DNA from: Eutypella sp. D-1
Lineage: Eukaryota > Ascomycota > Sordariomycetes > Xylariales > Diatrypaceae
Direction of reading: 5' to 3'
DNA length: 64,000 nucleotides
Assembly: GCA_023313575.1 (NCBI GenBank)
Contig: JAJTTP010000009.1
Span: 372,001-436,000, forward strand
Of the stretch, positions 12,141 to 23,579 are shown in pieces (the stretch's first letter is position 1; every line of letters begins with the position of its first letter). A program made the position numbers and the translations under genes. A model generated the notes under the pieces. The model made no database searches. It was not told where the DNA came from and was given only the letters and a program-made list of their open reading frames with translations.

Positions 12141-12995
12141 CTAACCCCAGACGGACGGCTCCTCACCCCGGAACTGCATACGGGCCGGGGAGGCACGGGG
12201 CGCAGCACGGGAACGAGTAGTAGTGTGGTGCCTATAGTGGCAGCCCGAGCTGGCCCCGACCACCTGGCCGCAGCAGTTCCAGTAGAACGCGTCCGGCCGG
12301 TAGTCCTGGACACCCAGGGTCGGCACGTAGGCGTACTGATCCTGGGTGTTCCGGAACCAGACTTGGCCTAGGTTTGGGGGGTTTGCTTTGTTAACTTTTG
12401 AATCTTGGAAGAAAGGGGCTGCTTAAATAGTTGTTGAATGGGATTCACAGTGATAGGTATGCAATTAAACGAGTGAGTGTTCAGGGGGCGTGAATATCGG
12501 GCTATCGGGGTTTATTAAAGGGGTTAAAAGCTTACCAGGGTGGAGGACACAGGCCAGTCTATGGTTCATCCGCTCCACAAAGGGGCAGCGACAGGCGACA
12601 CAGACAGGATTGCCAGCGTTGGCAGCAGAGACGGCAGTAGTAGTAGGAGTAGTAGTGGTGGTGGTCGGGCCGGAGCCGGATGCAGCGGCGCCGGCGAAAG
12701 CCGAAAGAGTGGAGTCGATGCCGCCGGAAGTGGGGCCGAAACGAACGACATCCGGGAACGAGCCGGAGGTGGTGGCAGCGGAGGTTGGGGCCGATACAGA
12801 AATTTCGGGCAGAGAGGGAGGAGTCGAATCCGGGGCCGTGGCCGTAATCGTGGCCGGAGCCGGAGCCGGAGCCGGAGCCGGGATCGTAGTGGCGGCAGCC
12901 GTAGTGGAGGAGGGAGAATCGGGCTCCCGAGCCTCCACACTACCGGAAGAGGAGGCCCGGTTGAATAGATTCTTGAAAAAGCGGCGGATTCCCAT
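12141..12995 (-). CDS. Small CHORD-like zinc-ligand protein
   Basis: Model: exon 1 is 12995-12536, the intron is 12535-12368 (GTAAGC donor, CCTAG acceptor, phase 1, 168 nt) and exon 2 is 12367-12141, giving 228 residues. The start MGIRRFFKNLFNRAS is basic and amphipathic. Residues 20-130 are low complexity (PAPAPA, Ser, Thr, Ala). The conserved part has C132-x2-C135, F139, N144, A148-C149-x2-H152-P153-G154 before and across the splice site, then W183-N-C185-C186-G187 and G195-C196-x3-H200. This pattern resembles the CHORD zinc-binding fold (C, H-P-G, W-x-CC, GC-x-H), though the spacing differs from classic CHORD proteins. Joining the exons restores HPG and brings the two halves together, which supports the splice. 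A likely 5' UTR intron lies just upstream. A sister copy is at 15389-15771. The function is unknown; zinc binding is inference. Confidence 0.7.
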
Positions 12996-13005
12996 GATGG
13001 CGGTG

Positions 13006-13107
13006 CTGTAGAAGAAATGGTGAGTAAAGAACGGAATAAAAGCAGCTATACTGGGGTATATTGGGGCAGAGATACTTCGAAGGGAGTAAATAATAAAAGA
13101 AACTTAC
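13006..13107 (-). other. Probable 5' UTR intron of the zinc-ligand gene
   Basis: On the minus strand a GTAAGT donor (from 13107) and a pyrimidine-rich TTCTTCTACAG acceptor (ending 13006) enclose 102 nt. The acceptor lies 10 nt before the ATG at 12995. It fits a spliced leader and supports the chosen start. Confidence 0.5.
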
Positions 13108-15388
13108 GAGAGATGGTGGCTATAGTAAATTTTTAGATGAAGAGCGCGGATTTATTCAGCTGGTTGAGTGTGAGTTGGGCGTTGTGGGAGATGAAGTCTG
13201 TTGTTCCTGTTTGAAGAAAAAGAGAAAAAAAATGATTGCTCGTGTAGGTAGAGTGTATTTCTTGGAAGGAAAAAAACTCGGTAAACCCGCTGATAACCCC
13301 CAAATCGGTTTTTCTATCGCGTATTAGCGCGGTATACTCTACTCTCTGCTTGTATAAGGTACATCAAAGGTCACTACTGTATTACGCGTTTCTATTCTTG
13401 TTGATATCCTTATCTTATGCCCAGTTTGAAACGCGTGAGGGCGATACCGGTTTTGTATCAAATACATGTATCAACTATCCCACAGCAGTAATACCATATT
13501 TATTACCTCAGTGTGCGCTGTGGCCTCGGTTGGTATGGGTTTACATCTTCCAGTACCAAGGTGCTGCTCCTATTCATTTACAGCGCTCTACGCGTTTGCA
13601 GAGACTACCCAGGTGAAACAATTAAGAATCTTTCCTCTACTGGGGCTAAGTAATAATTTATCTGTATTTTCTCTTCCTACAGGGCACTTCAGGCTATCCA
13701 CACCCCGTAGACTGCCCACCCATCCACGTTGCTACCCTAATTCCACCTTTGTCCGGATTGGCATTATTTTTATCCTTTATTAAGCCTTCGTACCAGATCG
13801 ACGCAGTATACCTTTGAGCTATAATCACTTGTCATATCCCAATATTAACTTCTTGTTACGTGACTACGATTGCTAATCAAGTACCTCATTAGTGGTGAGT
13901 CACCTCAAGAGTATCTATTACAAGACCAACAAAGCCGTATACTCGATCTTCTCCCCTATTTCCTCAGGCACTCTTCTACATGCTTAGGATTTCTGGCTTC
14001 TTCAGGACTATCCAACACCGCGTTTCCCAAGGGTCAGCCTTCGAGTTCCCTACAAGATCTAAACAATCACCTACCTTCGTTGCGAGGCACAAAACCCTGA
14101 TCGTTCCGCGCCGTTTTCGTTATTACGACAGACGACCCCCCATGTATAGCCCAGGTATACGGCGTTTGGAGGCTACTACGAGCTTCTCGTGTTCATTGAA
14201 CAGCTCTGAGACTATTGGCGTTGAGCCATAAACCACCCGACAACACCCAGTGCCTGATTCTCAACCTACCAGCTACCCCTTCACGCCGCGTGGACTCCAG
14301 AGAAAGATCTTCTACCAAGAATATGCCTATCATATCAAATCCTTCTACGCTCCGAAGCCTTGGAAGAATCCATGATAATTGGCGACCATATCTAGGCCTA
14401 TTTGGATTCCGGGCGACTTCGTTGCCGGCCAAGTTCGACTTACAACTTTCGTCGGCACCGGATATTTCTAGTTTCCAGGACAGTACCGAGCCCTATTTAG
14501 AGGCGGGTAAAGCGTTACATAACATGCAGTTGCAGGAGAGTCCGATATATTCCGCCCTTTTACGTTGGAGTCAGATTGACTGGTACCCTGGCGTTTACTT
14601 TGCGGCCATGGGATAGTAATGGTCATAGAAAATGCACCGTATTGAGCGTTCCTTCGAATGCCATAGGTTCCGACTACGTCTGTTCTTGCCTTACGGTATG
14701 ATTCATATTGGAAATCTGGCTATCAACCGGGGATGAACAATAAGGTAACAAGATGGTTCAACAGGGTGAGAAACAAGGCATCCAGTCACATAGAAGACAT
14801 CATCACCAAAGCTTTAATTTCAGTCTACCTTACAGCAGGTCTCATACCTCAGACTTCTGAACTCAAGGCTGAGGTGATATTTCGCATGCGCCTTGGGTAT
14901 AGATGGAAATCTCAGTTAGTCCAAGAGTGCCAAACCTACTTTGAATGTCCGAGATCGAAGAAGTCCCAATACACTAGAACCCCGTAAGGAACCAAATCGA
15001 TCATTGCGATAAAGATTTTCTATATTAAATGAGAACTTCTCCCTGCTAACTATTTCATTTTTCAGGCTGACTCACGGTATCGTTCTGGGCATACGCTCGT
15101 CTAAGAGCAAACGCCCATTAGAAGCCGAGCCAACAAAGGGTCATTCCTCGAAAAAGAGTCGTCTCCTACTATCCAATTTCCCACTACTATGCTCGCTTTT
15201 GTACAGAGCCTAAGGTATCAAATTTATTAACACGTGCATTCTTTAATGCAGATATACCATCACTGCCAGTCTCTACGGCCTATTCGAGGACCAGAAGCGG
15301 TCAGTGCTCGTAGACCTAGCCGGAGACCATTCCTATCCCGTAAGAGCCGCCGCTACCTTCCTTGAGGAACAGAATCAGAACCACGACC
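13108..15388. other. Unassigned stretch with short open frames
   Basis: Several plus-strand frames of 75-133 codons follow each other (13350-13616, 13466-13783, 13870-14100, 13980-14231, 14215-14616, 14733-14987, 15304-15561), but none shows a domain I recognise. One junction looks intron-like: a donor after CCCAG at 13613 and an acceptor CTACAG near 13681. It could be the worn remains of one multi-exon gene upstream of the 15.4-kb zinc-ligand copy. I cannot support a model. Confidence 0.3.
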
Positions 15389-15771
15389 ATGCCTCCTACA
15401 CCTCCCCACGTTGCTGCCGCTGCCGCCACCGTAGGCTAGGCAAGCAGCGGTCATCAGGCTTCCCAGGCAAGCATTTCGATTCTGCCGCACCCCGCTCTCG
15501 GGCCAAAACGCTTTCTGTGCACGCAATGCGAGCTCTGGTTCAATGTGTCCAAGAACCATGACAGCGCCTGTTACTCTCATCCCATCACTGGTAAGTCTTA
15601 CTTACCTTTAGAAGGGGAAAAAAAGCAGGTGTGCTTGGCTTATCACTGATGGAGGAATTTCCTACTCCAGCCGTGTTCGACCAGACGAAGCGGCAGTGGA
15701 ACTGCTGTGGCAGACCTCAGAGGATGGGCATGGGTTGCCTTGTCGGCCGCCACCTCCCACTATGTATCTGA
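15389..15771 (+). pseudogene. Second CHORD-like zinc-ligand protein, early TAG
   Basis: Proposed exons are 15389-15590 and 15671-15771, with an 80-nt intron (GTAAGT...CTCCAG, phase 1), 100 codons in all. From codon 44 it repeats the pattern of the 12141-12995 gene: C44-x2-C47, F51, N56, A60-C61-x2-H64-P65, then W77-N-C79-C80-G81, G89-C90 and H95. The distances C47-C61 (14) and C80-C90 (10) equal those in the other copy. Both introns are phase 1 and fall just after the His-Pro pair. Codon 17 (15437-15439) is TAG, one C-to-T change from CAG. Either the gene is broken there, or a very short 36-nt intron (15431-15466, GTAGGC...CCCAG) removes it, or translation begins elsewhere. A break is the simplest reading. 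The long low-complexity N-terminus of the sister gene is missing. Confidence 0.55.
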
Positions 15772-17523
15772 TATATGATAATACCTAGAAAGACTACAGG
15801 TACACCGAATTTGAGTGGCATCTGACCCCGCCTGCTGTCGTACAATGTGTGCTCGGCACATCGGTATATAGATATGTCTGGTTTGACCGTACATCTATTC
15901 TGGAGCTCCATCAGATAGGGCTCACTGTGGGTCAGCATGGCTGGGATTCGGAAGTGCTTGCATTAGGCTAGCTGGCTGGCTGGGGCATGGCGGTGGCCGC
16001 GTGGTCCGATGGGGACAAGAGACGAGACGGAAACGGGTGGAATATGGGGCGCCGCAAGGCGTAGTTAGTGGGCGGTAGTCAATGCACCGACTAAACGCGC
16101 TACATTTCTACATCTGAGAAACGATACCTACGAAAGCCGGTCACGGAGACATGTGAAATTGGGGGACTTTAGTAGCTAGACAGACGTAGGCACATACAGT
16201 GGAGACCCTCGCTCAGGAATCGCGATTAGAGTCCCCCCAAACCTGATAGCAGCCAGACCCTTACGTTCTGACGATGACGTTCTCACGAGTCCAAGGTAAT
16301 ACCGAGAGCGGGACATTAATCGAGCTGACGACAGAGTTTTTCCACATACACACGCACACGAGCAAAAAAGGTATGATGGATGCCAAGGAACCAACGGCGA
16401 CGAAGTCTTACGTAGATGAAGGCTTGGCACTGAGAGACGGTGTGGAAAAATATAATAGTAACTTATTTGTACCGATAGAAGAAGCTAAGAGGAGCTGCAA
16501 CAGCACGCGCTAACAAACCCGCCCGCTCGCTCGCGCGGATGCCGTTCGATTACAGCTCCAGCTCTCGCGAGTCATTCATCAACATTAACATCAACAGCCC
16601 GCTTCCCAGGTGTAGGCGAGAGAGAGAGCTATATATGTTCTATGGCTGATCCGCTTTGCTGGTTGGTTGGTTGGTTGATTGGTTCCTGGCTTCCCAATCG
16701 CCGGGACATTCGTTTAGCGCTCTAAGCGCCCGAGACGGTTCGGTATTCCGGCCCCCACTCCCCCCACTTGGGACATCGAACCGCTTTTGCCCACCGAACC
16801 GGACCGAGCTGGGCCCCCAGTTCAGTTGAGTTCAGTTTCAGTTCCAGTTCGATCAGAGCTATATATGGAATCTTAGTAGGTCTTTCCGTCTTATCCTTTT
16901 TCTTTTTGGGCGCATTTCGGTTTGCGACTTTCCTCCCACGTACGCGTAGACGCTATGGCGTGGGTGAAGAGATTGAAGAGTTAAGAAGAAGAAAATAGAA
17001 GTTAATTACGTATTCAACGCGACAGCTTCATAGGTACAATGGCACGTAGGAGAATAAAACCTCGCTTGGCGGATTGCTGGGAAGATAAGTGACGTAGCTG
17101 TGAGCGACCGACGCATAGATCGAGATTGAGATGGCGTGGATAAGCAGCGGCTTATGGTAGACTTCGTTGCCTAGCTATCAGCAGTAAGGTGAATGAATGA
17201 ATGGGGCCACTTTACGTTCGAAAAGGCAAAAGAAATAATGAGCATTCGCGTCGTTTATCCAAGGATCTTTGGTTCTTCCTGGGCTAGGTTACAGCAGAGA
17301 TCAAATTGTCAAGATACATAGATAAGATGTGGGCTGGAACTCCTTGGCTGTCCGAGCTTTCCCCCAAATTGGGAATAGAGTAACATTCAAGCAGCTTTCA
17401 TTGGTATCGAAAAAAATTGCCACAATCCACAGCCTCTCGCTAGCGCCAACTATTTCCCCCCTTCCCCTTTTTCAACCCCATAAAATCACGAAACCGCCGC
17501 AACAGAAAGGATTCGACAAGCAT
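15772..17523. other. Intergenic, no gene recognised
   Basis: Short open frames only. A TTGG run (16660-16684) and repeated CAGTT units (16820-16850) are simple-sequence features. The last few hundred bases are the 3' side of the Asp f 4-like gene. Confidence 0.5.
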
Positions 17524-18579
17524 CTAGTTGGTGCCGCCAACCCAGAGGTCGATCTGGGCCGGGCCCTGGGGAATGTTGAGGCCAAGGCCGTCGGCGAGCT
17601 TGAGGCCGAGGTCGAAAGCGTTGTTGATAACGGGGGCGGCACCGGCGAGAGCCTCGTGGATGGTGGAGCAAATGTCGCTGTGGCAGGTCTCCATGGCCTG
17701 GACAGCCATTCCGGCAGCCTGAGCCTGGATGGATGAGATATCGGCACCAGACCAGCCGTTGTTGCTCTCGTTCTCGAAGTCGAACTCGAACCAAGTGGAG
17801 GCGTAGCCACCCTGGTCGTCGAGGGGAATCGAGTCGCCAGGGGCGGCGGCGCAGATGCCCTGGGTGTTCTTGTCGACGGCGACGTACTGGGTGGCGCCGG
17901 GCTGGAGGGTGAACTCGACGGCGGCGTTGTTGTTGTACCAGCCGGTGAGCTTGCCATCGGGGCCGATCTTGTTGGTGCACACGACCTTCCAGGGCTCAGA
18001 GTTCTTGCCGACGATCTTGATCTTGTAGTCGTACTTGTCGGCGATATCGGCCGCGATCAGCATCTGGTTGCAGCCCCACGAGCTGCCGACGTTGCCGGCA
18101 TACATGATCTGGGCCTCGGTGGCACGCTTGGTGTTAGCCTGGCAGAACGGCGTGTACTCGGTGATGACGTCGGCGCCGGTGTTCGGCTTGTCGTCGCCGG
18201 AAACGGCGGAGCCAGTGGGGTAGCTAGCAGCCGCAGTGGCCGAGGGCGTCGGGGACTCGGTGGAGTCCCCCAGACCGAAAGCAGCCTTGATGTTGGCCTT
18301 GATGTCGCCGACCTTATCGTCGGCCTTGTCGTCGGGCTTCTCAGTAGTGGTCGGCTGAGCAGGAGGAGGCGCGGCAATCGAGACATCGCCTTCACCTTCG
18401 TTGCCCCCATCGTAGGTGTTGGTCCAGCTGACGTCGACACCGTCAATCTTGGCATGGACGATATCGCCGACGTCGCGCGCCTTGTGAAGGTCGGCGTGAC
18501 GGTGCCTGTGAGTGGCACGACCAGCGGCGTTGCCGGCGCCCATGGCGGCAAGCATAAGAAGAGAGTTAGAGAAATGCAT
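17524..18579 (-). CDS. Secreted Asp f 4-like allergen-family protein
   Basis: A single open frame of 351 residues. A signal peptide covers about residues 1-18 (MHFSNSLLMLAAMGAGNA), followed by a His/Arg-rich stretch HRHRHADLHKAR that looks like a propeptide and a Pro/Thr/Asp-rich linker to about residue 130. The C-terminal 220 residues form the conserved domain, with EAQIMYAGNVGSSWGCNQM, KIKIVGKNSEPWKVVCTNK, GWYNNNAAVEFTLQPG, CAAAPGDSIPLDDQGGYAS and NNGWSGADISSIQAQAAG. These blocks match the fungal Asp f 4 family, named from an Aspergillus allergen. The biochemical role is unknown; the proteins are extracellular or wall-associated. Conserved Cys residues probably form disulfides. Codon use is strongly C/G-biased at third positions, as in well-expressed fungal genes. 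No intron is needed. The gene stands alone with long intergenic DNA on both sides. Confidence 0.85.
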   Translation of the reverse strand: MHFSNSLLMLAAMGAGNAAGRATHRHRHADLHKARDVGDIVHAKIDGVDVSWTNTYDGGNEGEGDVSIAAPPPAQPTTTEKPDDKADDKVGDIKANIKAAFGLGDSTESPTPSATAAASYPTGSAVSGDDKPNTGADVITEYTPFCQANTKRATEAQIMYAGNVGSSWGCNQMLIAADIADKYDYKIKIVGKNSEPWKVVCTNKIGPDGKLTGWYNNNAAVEFTLQPGATQYVAVDKNTQGICAAAPGDSIPLDDQGGYASTWFEFDFENESNNGWSGADISSIQAQAAGMAVQAMETCHSDICSTIHEALAGAAPVINNAFDLGLKLADGLGLNIPQGPAQIDLWVGGTN

Positions 18580-21500
18580 CTTTGTGGTATTCTTCTTGGT
18601 TTTCTTTTCCCGTTATAAGAATCGGATAGCTTTCGTTCTTAGGAATTTCGTTTGCTGGTGTTTCCCGCGATTTACACAATTACAAAAAAATAAAGTCTTT
18701 TTTGCAAAAGGTAATATGTATAAGAATGTTTACGTCGAATCGTTATTTGGTTTTAGGGTTTAAGGAGCGACAGTGAGCAAGCCCACGAATATTGGTTCGT
18801 CACGAGAACGAGGATAAAGAGCGACAATGAAGCAATTCGCGTTGTGGGAGAAAGGGAGAAACAACAAGGGAAAATGAGAAAAGGGGGGGGATGGCGTTCC
18901 AGGACGGTTATGTATAAATGTTTTCCAATTTGGTACATACCCGGCAGGCCTGGGTAGGGGAATTCACCCCCCAGGTCTAGCCCCTCCGGCTTACTCTACT
19001 CTTTACTATTTCCATAGTGCCTACCCCCTTCTTCCTTTCTTCCCTTGTCCACCCCCCCCTTGTCTACCACTCCTTCCCCGAGATGTTTCCGCCCCCCCGC
19101 CCTAGACTATGGATGTATCCCCCATGCAAGCCAGGGCCATTGTTGGGTACATATTATGGATTTAGTACGGCAGAAAGTGAGCAAACCCCCTTAATCATGA
19201 GGCCGTTTTCTTATTCTGACGGTCGCGCAGTTTGTTCCGATCTTTCGGCCCCCTAACCACATTAGGAGATGTGACGTTTATGAACGTACCGACTCACCGT
19301 TCTCTCAGTAGCTCAGCTGCGTACCATGTGTACCTGCGTCGTCGTCGCAAGCCATACCTGAGTTTAAACCTGCGCTAGCTGTACGACCGTCGGAGTAGGT
19401 AACTTGAGAAGTCACAACCAGCAAGGGAAAAAAACCCGGCCTACGCTGTTACCTAAGGGCGGTAATTTGAGGCGGGCGCGACCTTCACTTTCTGGTTGCG
19501 CACCTAACCAACTGAGCCGGTCCTAACCAAGAATTCGCGGCAGCTGCATTCCTCTTTCTTGCTGCTTTTTGAGGGATCGCCATTTTAGTCAGGAACCAGT
19601 CGCTGTACCCCTACCTTAGCGTCAGGGGTACCTGGCCAATTGCATGACGCGCTAATCGGGCACGAAATTGAATCGACCCAGTCTCGATCCACTCACACGC
19701 TAGGATCAGGGGAATGTTCATTGGCTGTCCGGGAGACTTAAGGCATGGCCCAAGCTTTTTTTTTTTTTTTTTAAACTGCATGTACTCTGCGGCCGGGAAG
19801 TACATCCATGGCTATTTAGTACAATATCTGCGAGGCACGTATCTTATGTCCGCCCATTCGGACAGAGTCAAAGGGGTTGCATTGGTCTGTGATACCGGAC
19901 GGGAATGTTCCAACTCACCAAACCCAGTGATGGGAGGCCCCCAGTGATTGGTGACACTCAGAGTGGTCCCTGCGCGCATGTGCGTGTGCGTGTGCGTGTG
20001 CGGGCATCGGTGTACCTTGCATAATGTAGGTACCTGCAGATGCTTCTAAGGCATGTACATCTAACTAGTAGTATCTGTAAGTAATCATAGATGGGCTCAA
20101 GTCTGCAGAGGCATTACTACGCTATCACCGATCACTACCCCTTTTGATTGGTCAACTCCTCATTTTCCTCACCTGTTATCAATATCATATAAATCATCTT
20201 GTGCGTAAATCTCTGACCGGACGGATTAAGATAACGAGGTGCTTCCGTCCGGCCTATTCGCGGATAATCACATAGTTAATCACCTATTTATATACAACTG
20301 GAATGAGGGTTTAAAAAGGTCATAAAAGGGCTCCAACAGATATATGCCACGCGAGTTCTTTTTTTCTTTGTTGAAGTCCACAAACCAGGCAGCCTTGTCC
20401 TGCACGGTTACGTGGCAATGCGTTATCTTGTTTCCAACCCTTCCAACGAGTCCCACAGACCGCGTTGGCCTTGGGGGAAGTGGGTGGCATGCGAGTCTTT
20501 TTTAACTAGCGCATTACCAAGCATCGCAGGCTGAGATTTCTGTGCTACGCATGGCCCCGTTTGCCATGGGCCGCCACAGGTTGCCGCCATGCTACCAAAG
20601 CTTTCGCAACTCTCGATTTGCCCTAATCGGTGTAAATCACCAGCTTTTGCCCCATAACATCTGCACCGATGCCTTGATAGCGTCGCCCTGACCAGAAGCT
20701 TGGCCTTTTGGAAGATCTGCAGTACCTGCGTACCTACATACAATATGTGCCGAATAGAGGCTGGTGCTAAAGGCGCTGGACGGAATATCGTCTGAGCGTC
20801 CACTTGCCATGATTGGGCCCCCTCAAAGCCCCGAAGCTGTAAATTTCAAATGGGCAACCGCTAACGATCATTTCCGTGGGCGGCCGGAGTTATGGTACCC
20901 CCTCCTGACGGAGTATACTTGACATCTTCACAGTCGAGTCATCGTCACCATGCCAAGCGTGCCGGTTTTGCAAAAAAAAAATCGCAGAAGAGGGGAAAAT
21001 TCAGAGAAGAAAAAAAAAATCTGTTAGCATGCATGCGTTGGACATACGTCTACGTACGTAAGTAGTTCACAGGATTTTCTATTTATTATTCTTCGAAACT
21101 CCAAAAACGTCGCCTTCTTTGATCCCCCCCCCCTTGGATCGGACCAAGTAGAAGCGGTCGGGGATGATGACGCGTCTGCTTCGACGAGGTGAAACGCCCT
21201 GTGGCTTGAGGGCGGTGGCTGGTCGATATTGTGCTTTGCTTTTACTGTGAACCTTCCATAGAAAGCCCGATAACTCTGTGGCCGCCGGGATTATGATCCC
21301 ATTGCTGTCGTGCATCATGCGGTCTATATTATCGTGGTATGGTTTTAAAGCGTTATAGCCCTGCAGTTGGCAGCAATTCACGTGCCAAGCAGGTGGGAAG
21401 TTGGTAAATAGGAAAAAAAAGTTGGTGCGCAATATACATACTACCTTAAGTCACTGCATGTGATGCTGCTAATCTGCGTACCTGCCTTAGCAGCTTAGTT

Positions 21501-23579
21501 AGAGGTACGTACTAATGCGGGTGATAATTCCACTTCGTGGGGGTACTTGGGTACATGACCAGCTTCCACGTAAGATGAATGCTTGCTGATTGGACAGTCA
21601 TGTTTACCCCTTTAAGCAGTCATGAATGTCCCTCTTGCCCCTATTCTAGTATTCTAAGTTGTCCATGGTTGACAGAAATCTCTTAAGAGATATCGATGAA
21701 GAATATGCGCCGCTTCTTTTTCTTCAATAGCTCTCTTTTTTTCTTAATTCATCCTTTCCCCTCTTCAGAAGCCCCCAAAGGCCTCTCTCGAACGCACGTG
21801 GTGAGAACCGCTCTAAGCGCAGATTGCCCCAGGCGTTCTGTAGATCCTCCTTATGACCCGCCCAACCACCGTTGAACTTGTCAAAGACCAAATAAACTCC
21901 ATCAATCAATCCGTCAAATCCACTTTGATGATCGATGATCACCAAATTTAACTCTAAATGCTGGGGGCTTTTTTTTCGATGGTGCACGCGCGATGGTCTC
22001 TGTCAAATCTCCCCCGATGAGCTTAGCCATTTAGACAACTGGCCATAGCTCGTCTATAGTCTGCGCCGATCTTGCCCATCCAGAGATTTGACCAAAGCCG
22101 GTACAAAATAGAACGCCAATAATCTATTATGGAAACTGAACCAGAGAAAAATACTTTACATCGCGCGGGCGGGTGACCAAATTTCACCGATACAAAGCTG
22201 ACAGGATCCGCGATAATTATTAACAGGAAGTTTTAGATTGTAAACCATAACATGCAGTGCTCGGATTGCTAGGGTCGATGACGGCTATGCGATGTGACGG
22301 GCTGACAACTCACCTTAATGGTAGTTCATCATCTCCCTTTAGATTATCAGTTACATCTAGGCCCAACCAGGAAATATCTTAACTCCTAACCAATTACCAG
22401 CCAAGTACTATGTATATCATCCTGCTGGGGAGTAGATCGTGATATTTCTATTTTGACACTTTGGCACTTTTCTTGAGACTGACAGAAGGCGGCGAAATAC
22501 ACCGAGACCTTGTGGGGCAGTAGATTCTCGTGGAGAATGAAATGCTGTAGAGGGAGGGTCCAGAGATAGTAAGGATAGCTCAGAGGACTCCATCGTCCTC
22601 AACTTTATGTATTTCACGCCACGCCATCCTGTAGGACACTTAGGATATTCAGTAACCTCAACCCCGATCCAATCCCAGGCATCTTTTCCCGGAAGCAGTA
22701 TCTACCGTTAACAAGCGCGCGAAAGCCCGTGGTAGTCGTCTTGTGTATCCTTCGTCGGCTCCGGCTTGGCGAAGAACCTCACACCGAGTCTAGAGGGTTC
22801 CTAACACGCGTCGCCTCGTCCCGACGAAGTGTTTCGGTCGCCGCCTCGGAATCGAGCCATATACCCGTCCCTGGCTGCCGCCGTCGAGATTTGAGTTACT
22901 TTGTCACCAAACTGCGAGGTAGCCGTCGTCCATGGTATGGCGAACCCTAACTATAGGCTCTAGGAGCGCACGGCGGGCAGCGACGGTATGGTAAGGACAA
23001 AGAGGGGACGGCTCATTTCGACGAGATCTTCCTTCCGATATACCCTTATACTCCGTGCGGGCTTGGCCCACATTTGGTACAAAGTCTAAATTAAAGAGAT
23101 GGAAACCAGTGAACTCGGAGTGCGTCGCGAGGTATGTTAAGGAAAGTAGGGATAATATCACTTCTGGCAATCAACGGCATGATCACCCTGAGATACCCAT
23201 GAGGTAGAAATCAAGTATACTTTTGACGGACGACAGGTCGTATTTACTGTGAAGACTTTTTGAAGAACCACCAAGAACAGAAAACAGGCTGTCCTCAAGA
23301 GAGTGAACCCAGAACTGTATAATCCCCCCGTCCCTCTCTCTCTCTCTCTCAAATGCGCCTAAACGCCCCAAACACATGTATAGAAGACACATCATCCCCC
23401 ATACAACTAAAATCCATACGCCTCCGTCACCAGTGCTGCCATGCCATCTTGTACGGTGACCGATCGTCGTCATCTCGAGCGCGGGGAAGGTTACTGTAGG
23501 AGAAGAAAGGTACAGGTTAGCTAACCACAATAGTTCTCAGAACAATACGAAATAAGAACTCACGATCTACCAAGGTAAA
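18580..23579. other. Five-kb gene-poor intergenic region
   Basis: The first few hundred bases upstream of 18579 must hold the promoter of the Asp f 4-like gene. Beyond that I see only unconvincing frames (for example 20423-20803 -, 21079-21432 -, 21724-21987 -) without domains. There is a T run of about 18 at 19756-19773, a TGCG repeat at 19976-20003 and a CT repeat at 23333-23350. A tRNA-derived fragment may lie at 19463-19523. Confidence 0.45.
19463..19523 (-). repeat. tRNA-derived (SINE-like) fragment
   Basis: On the minus strand the sequence GGACCGGCTCAGTTGGTTAG looks like the 5' side and A box of a tRNA. It continues with a stretch ending GAAGGTCGCG, as seen before the T arm in tRNA-Ile-like genes. 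A clear B box and a matching acceptor 3' strand are missing, so it is not a working tRNA gene. It may be the head of a SINE or a tRNA relic. Confidence 0.3.

Noticed and set aside
13350..15000. A multi-exon gene built from the plus-strand frames
   Set aside because: One intron-like junction was seen, but the other frames do not connect and no domain was recognised.
17329..18551. Further frames on both strands across the Asp f 4-like gene
   Set aside because: Products of high third-position GC in the real gene; low-complexity Ser/Pro/Arg-rich text.
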